A stretch of DNA of 9,555 bases from DATEMK01 sp035275625 (lineage in GTDB: Bacteria > Bacteroidota > Bacteroidia > AKYH767-A > OLB10): contig DATEMK010000610.1 of assembly GCA_035275625.1 (NCBI GenBank), forward strand, positions 1-9,555, given 5' to 3'. The translations under genes were made by a program, and so were the position numbers. The notes under the pieces were generated by a model that saw only the letters and a program-made list of their open reading frames with translations, was not told the DNA's origin and did not search any database. This document shows positions 6,963 to 9,555 of the stretch, in pieces (position 1 is the stretch's first letter; each line of letters begins with the position of its first letter).

Positions 6963-8270
6963 TTAATCTATCAATGGTTTTAAAAATGGAAATCTTTTCA
7001 GCAGTTTTTCTTTGTCCATTAATGCCAGGAAAATAAAAAATAAAAACGGGAGTCCCTGTATTTTGTATCTTACAATCGCTCCCATAACGGGAGTGATGAG
7101 CCCCACTAAAACAAACAGAGCAACAACATATATAACGGAAAAGTAAAACATCGGTGAGATTTTTATTTTCTTTTTAGTGATGGATAACAATGCAATGATT
7201 CCAAAGCAAATGATGAAAATATTTTCCAGTGCAGAAAGCAGAATAAAAGGTGAATGTGAATCAAGAAGATTAGGTCGGAACATAGTATTATAAAATGCAA
7301 CGGGACTATTTTTAATAAGACTCCAAATAGTTGGTTCCAACGGTTGAATATAAATTGCACTTCCGGCTTTTACAATTTCAGCAAGGTTGATAAACTCTTT
7401 TTGTTTCACGGCAAGGTATTGAAGAAAATTAATATTCCTGCTGAACAGCGGAACAGACAGCAGGAAAATAAAAAACAAAACGGAAACGGCAATGAATTTT
7501 AAAGCAACATGCTTCCTGTTTTTTATGCTCAGCGCATACGCAATGTAACAAGGCAGAAAAATAAAAAACACATGCACTTTTACAAAGAGAAGCAGCACGA
7601 GAAAGCAGAAGCTTAAAATAAAGTGCGGTATTTTTTTATTTGTACCGGTGCAAAATTTATCCATAAAATAAAGTGTCATGCCGGAGCAGAAAAGAATCAA
7701 TCCGTCTTTCAGCACACCCGAACCCCAGAAAATAAGTGAAGGGAAAAGAAAGACAAAAATGAAAATAGGTTTTTTAAACTCTTTGAGGTCTTTCAAAAAT
7801 AACTTTGCAATGGCGACCAATCCCGCGAAGGAAAGGAAACAGAAAAACACGTTATGAACCTGGTAATATCCCAGCGAAATAAAACGCATCACAACATTCA
7901 GGCGGATGATGGTCCTGTTTTCATTGTAAAGGTTGTACCGGTTCCACCAGTTGTGCATCACATTGGAGTAATCCATATAGGTATTATTTTCATGCGGAAA
8001 ACCAAGCATGAACTGAAAGAATATTTTTTTATCCGTAAAGAATAGATCATAAATAACTTTGCTGTCATCATAAAATTTAAAGCAGTCGGCATACAAACGG
8101 TCAGTATAATAATAGGTGTAGATAAGGCTCAAAAGAAATCCGGAAATAATTTTTAAAAGAAATACCCATTGCAAATTTCTTTTTGAAATTCCATCCATAA
8201 CAAAAAATCTCAACTTCGAAATGAGAAAAATAAAAATTGCCGTGTAAGCAACGGTGAGAAGAATTTCCAA
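6963..8270 (-). CDS. Multi-pass membrane protein, GT-C/Wzy-like, first of a tandem paralogous pair (TTG start)
   Basis: 435 residues read from a TTG at 8270. The first in-frame ATG is at residue 25 and would remove the first membrane helix. The paralog downstream aligns without gaps from residue 1 (MEILLTVAY against MEYLLTFFY; VFLLKIISGFLL against VFILKIFAGILL), which supports the TTG start. A TAA lies five codons upstream. Shared features include first-loop Asp62 and Asp69 with the same spacing as the paralog's Asp59/Asp66, TIIRLNVVMRF, YYQVHNVFFCFLS, FWGSGVLKDG, an LLDSHSPFILLSALENIFII region and TPVMGAIVRYK..GLPFLF. The late loop (KQKEFINLAEIVKAGSAIY region) differs most from its partner. 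Likely an inner-membrane enzyme of surface-glycan synthesis by analogy with GT-C proteins; the substrate is unknown. The gene is divergent from purL, across a 132-nt spacer. Confidence 0.73.
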   Translation of the reverse strand: MEILLTVAYTAIFIFLISKLRFFVMDGISKRNLQWVFLLKIISGFLLSLIYTYYYTDRLYADCFKFYDDSKVIYDLFFTDKKIFFQFMLGFPHENNTYMDYSNVMHNWWNRYNLYNENRTIIRLNVVMRFISLGYYQVHNVFFCFLSFAGLVAIAKLFLKDLKEFKKPIFIFVFLFPSLIFWGSGVLKDGLILFCSGMTLYFMDKFCTGTNKKIPHFILSFCFLVLLLFVKVHVFFIFLPCYIAYALSIKNRKHVALKFIAVSVLFFIFLLSVPLFSRNINFLQYLAVKQKEFINLAEIVKAGSAIYIQPLEPTIWSLIKNSPVAFYNTMFRPNLLDSHSPFILLSALENIFIICFGIIALLSITKKKIKISPMFYFSVIYVVALFVLVGLITPVMGAIVRYKIQGLPFLFFIFLALMDKEKLLKRFPFLKPLID

Positions 8271-8299
8271 ATTATGTAAATATTAATTTATTAACAATT

Positions 8300-8328
8300 C
8301 ATTAATCATTAATCCGCCATCATTAATC
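8300..8328. repeat. Three CATTAATC copies in phase with a 7-bp period
   Basis: CATTAATC occurs at 8300-8307, 8307-8314 and 8321-8328, so copy starts are separated by 7 and 14 bases. The cluster lies in the 132-nt divergent spacer between the TTG-started membrane gene and purL, immediately upstream of the candidate purL -7 box. It could be an operator array or a decayed low-complexity repeat in A/T-rich DNA. Confidence 0.45.
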
Positions 8329-8334
8329 CTTAAT

Positions 8335-8342
8335 TACTTTTG
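8335..8342 (+). promoter_or_regulatory. Candidate -7 box of purL
   Basis: TACTTTTG matches the Bacteroidota TAnnTTTG consensus exactly, 60 nt before the purL ATG, leaving a leader of roughly 50-55 nt. No TTG-type -33 element is seen at standard spacing. I find no purine riboswitch fold in this leader by eye. Confidence 0.4.
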
Positions 8343-8402
8343 CCACAAATAACCGAATTAATTTAATATTTAAAGTTAAGAATCCACAATTCATATTTTA
8401 AG

Positions 8403-9555
8403 ATGAGCGACATTGCTGAAGAAACATTGACTACTGCCGATACTGCAAAACAGTTGGGATTACTGCCTGAAGAGTTTGAAAAAATAAAATCCGTATTAGG
8501 ACGCACACCGAATTTTACAGAGCTGAGCCTCTATTCAGTCATGTGGAGTGAACATTGTTCTTATAAAAATTCCATTACATGGCTGAAGACTTTGCCGAAG
8601 GAAGGCCCTCACATGCTTGCGAAAGCCGGGGAAGAAAATGCCGGGCTTGTTTCCATTGGTGACGGCCTGGCGTGTGCCTTTAAAATTGAATCACATAATC
8701 ATCCTTCCGCAATTGAACCTTACCAGGGCGCTGCAACAGGGGTGGGCGGGATTAACAGGGATATTTTTACCATGGGCGCACGACCCATTGCGCAATTGAA
8801 CTCATTGCGTTTTGGAAATATTAATTCTGAAAAAATGAAATCATTGATTCGGGGAGTGGTGAAAGGCATTGGCGATTATGGAAATGCATTCGGTGTCCCG
8901 ACTGTTGGCGGTGAAGTTTTTTTTGATGATTGTTACAATGTCAATATTTTGGTGAATGCAATGAGTGCGGGAATCGTGACAGAAGGAAAAACAGTTTCTG
9001 CTATTTCTTATGGAGAAGGAAATCCTGTGTTTATTGTTGGCTCCGCAACAGGCAAAGACGGCATTCACGGAGCAACATTTGCTTCCGGTGACTTACATGC
9101 CGATTCTGCTGAAGATTTGCCAAGTGTCCAGGTAGGCGATCCGTTTACGGAAAAATTATTGCTTGAAGCAACATTGGAGTTGATTGAAACTGGCGCTGTC
9201 GTGGGAATGCAGGACATGGGAGCTGCGGGAATCATTTGTTCCACTTCTGAAATGAGCGCGAAAGGCGAACATGGTATGAAGATTTATTTAGACCGCGTTC
9301 CGGCAAGGCAAAAACAAATGCTGCCGTGGGAAATCTGCCTGAGCGAGTCACAGGAGCGGATGCTTGTTGTGGCGAAAAAAGGAATGGAAGAAATTGTTAA
9401 AAATGTTTTTGACAAATGGGATTTGAATTGCACTCCAATCGGTGAGGTGACAGCGGGCAATCAATTAAAATTTTATTTCAATGGTGAACTGGTTGCCGAT
9501 GTTCCTGCTGAATCACTGGTGCTTGGCGGGGGCGCCCCTGTTTACACGCGTGAAT
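8403..9555 (+). CDS. purL: Phosphoribosylformylglycinamidine synthase, small-type PurL subunit, N-terminal 384 residues (3' end outside window)
   Basis: This is the cytoplasmic FGAM synthetase of purine synthesis (EC 6.3.5.3), which turns FGAR, ATP and ammonia into FGAM. The ATG at 8403 begins MSDIAEETLTTADTAKQLGL. The PurM-like N-terminal domain shows LYSVMWSEHCSYKNS with catalytic His51, then KIESHNHPSAIEPYQGAATGVGG, the nucleotide-binding and metal-binding core, followed by DIFTMGARPIA. Further family blocks are GNAFGVPTVGGEV, GKDGIHGATFAS, VQVGDPFTEKLL, GMQDMGAAGIICSTSEM and LSESQERML. There is no PurS-like extension ahead of these blocks, so it is the small PurL (usually about 740 residues) that works with separate PurS and PurQ, rather than the fused 1200-1300-residue form. 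The reading frame is intact to the right edge, with about half of the protein present. No Shine-Dalgarno sequence precedes the start. Confidence 0.97.
   Translation, partial: MSDIAEETLTTADTAKQLGLLPEEFEKIKSVLGRTPNFTELSLYSVMWSEHCSYKNSITWLKTLPKEGPHMLAKAGEENAGLVSIGDGLACAFKIESHNHPSAIEPYQGAATGVGGINRDIFTMGARPIAQLNSLRFGNINSEKMKSLIRGVVKGIGDYGNAFGVPTVGGEVFFDDCYNVNILVNAMSAGIVTEGKTVSAISYGEGNPVFIVGSATGKDGIHGATFASGDLHADSAEDLPSVQVGDPFTEKLLLEATLELIETGAVVGMQDMGAAGIICSTSEMSAKGEHGMKIYLDRVPARQKQMLPWEICLSESQERMLVVAKKGMEEIVKNVFDKWDLNCTPIGEVTAGNQLKFYFNGELVADVPAESLVLGGGAPVYTRE

Noticed and set aside
8343..8402. Purine riboswitch or PurR box ahead of purL
   Set aside because: The leader is A/T-rich with no paired P1/P2/P3 pattern or known PurR-box sequence that I can see.

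Overview
The window looks like chromosomal DNA of a member of the Bacteroidota. The evidence is a type IX secretion (T9SS) C-terminal sorting domain, a two-component sensor with a Reg_prop/Y_Y_Y periplasmic region, a Bacteroidetes-style OmpA-family lipoprotein-like secreted protein, low GC content, starts without Shine-Dalgarno sequences, and TAnnTTTG-type -7 boxes at some starts. I cannot place it at genus level. The small (non-fused) PurL type argues against Bacteroides-like gut genera, but only weakly.

Layout, left to right. (1) Positions 1-1770 on the minus strand carry a secreted T9SS cargo protein, followed 42 nt later by an OmpA-family protein that runs off the left edge. (2) Divergent from them, on the plus strand, is a two-component pair: a 1032-residue membrane histidine kinase (1843-4941) and a NarL/LuxR-type response regulator (4990-5616). 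(3) Convergent to the regulator, on the minus strand, are two adjacent paralogous multi-pass membrane proteins (8270-6963 and 6962-5664). They are joined stop-to-start as TAA|ATG and resemble GT-C/Wzy-like envelope polysaccharide enzymes without a firm family match. (4) Divergent from these, on the plus strand, is purL (8403 to the right edge), the purine-synthesis FGAM synthetase.

How the genes work together: the kinase and regulator almost certainly form one phosphorelay. Its N-terminal propeller faces the periplasm and would sense an unknown envelope or extracellular cue. The divergently transcribed T9SS protein and OmpA protein are candidate targets by position only. The tandem membrane pair is the least characterised part and the best lead for something undescribed. 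purL is an ordinary housekeeping gene. I see no RNA genes, CRISPR arrays, insertion sequences or phage genes, and no gene-free stretch over 300 bases. Several short repeats and hairpins sit in or beside the spacers and are listed separately.
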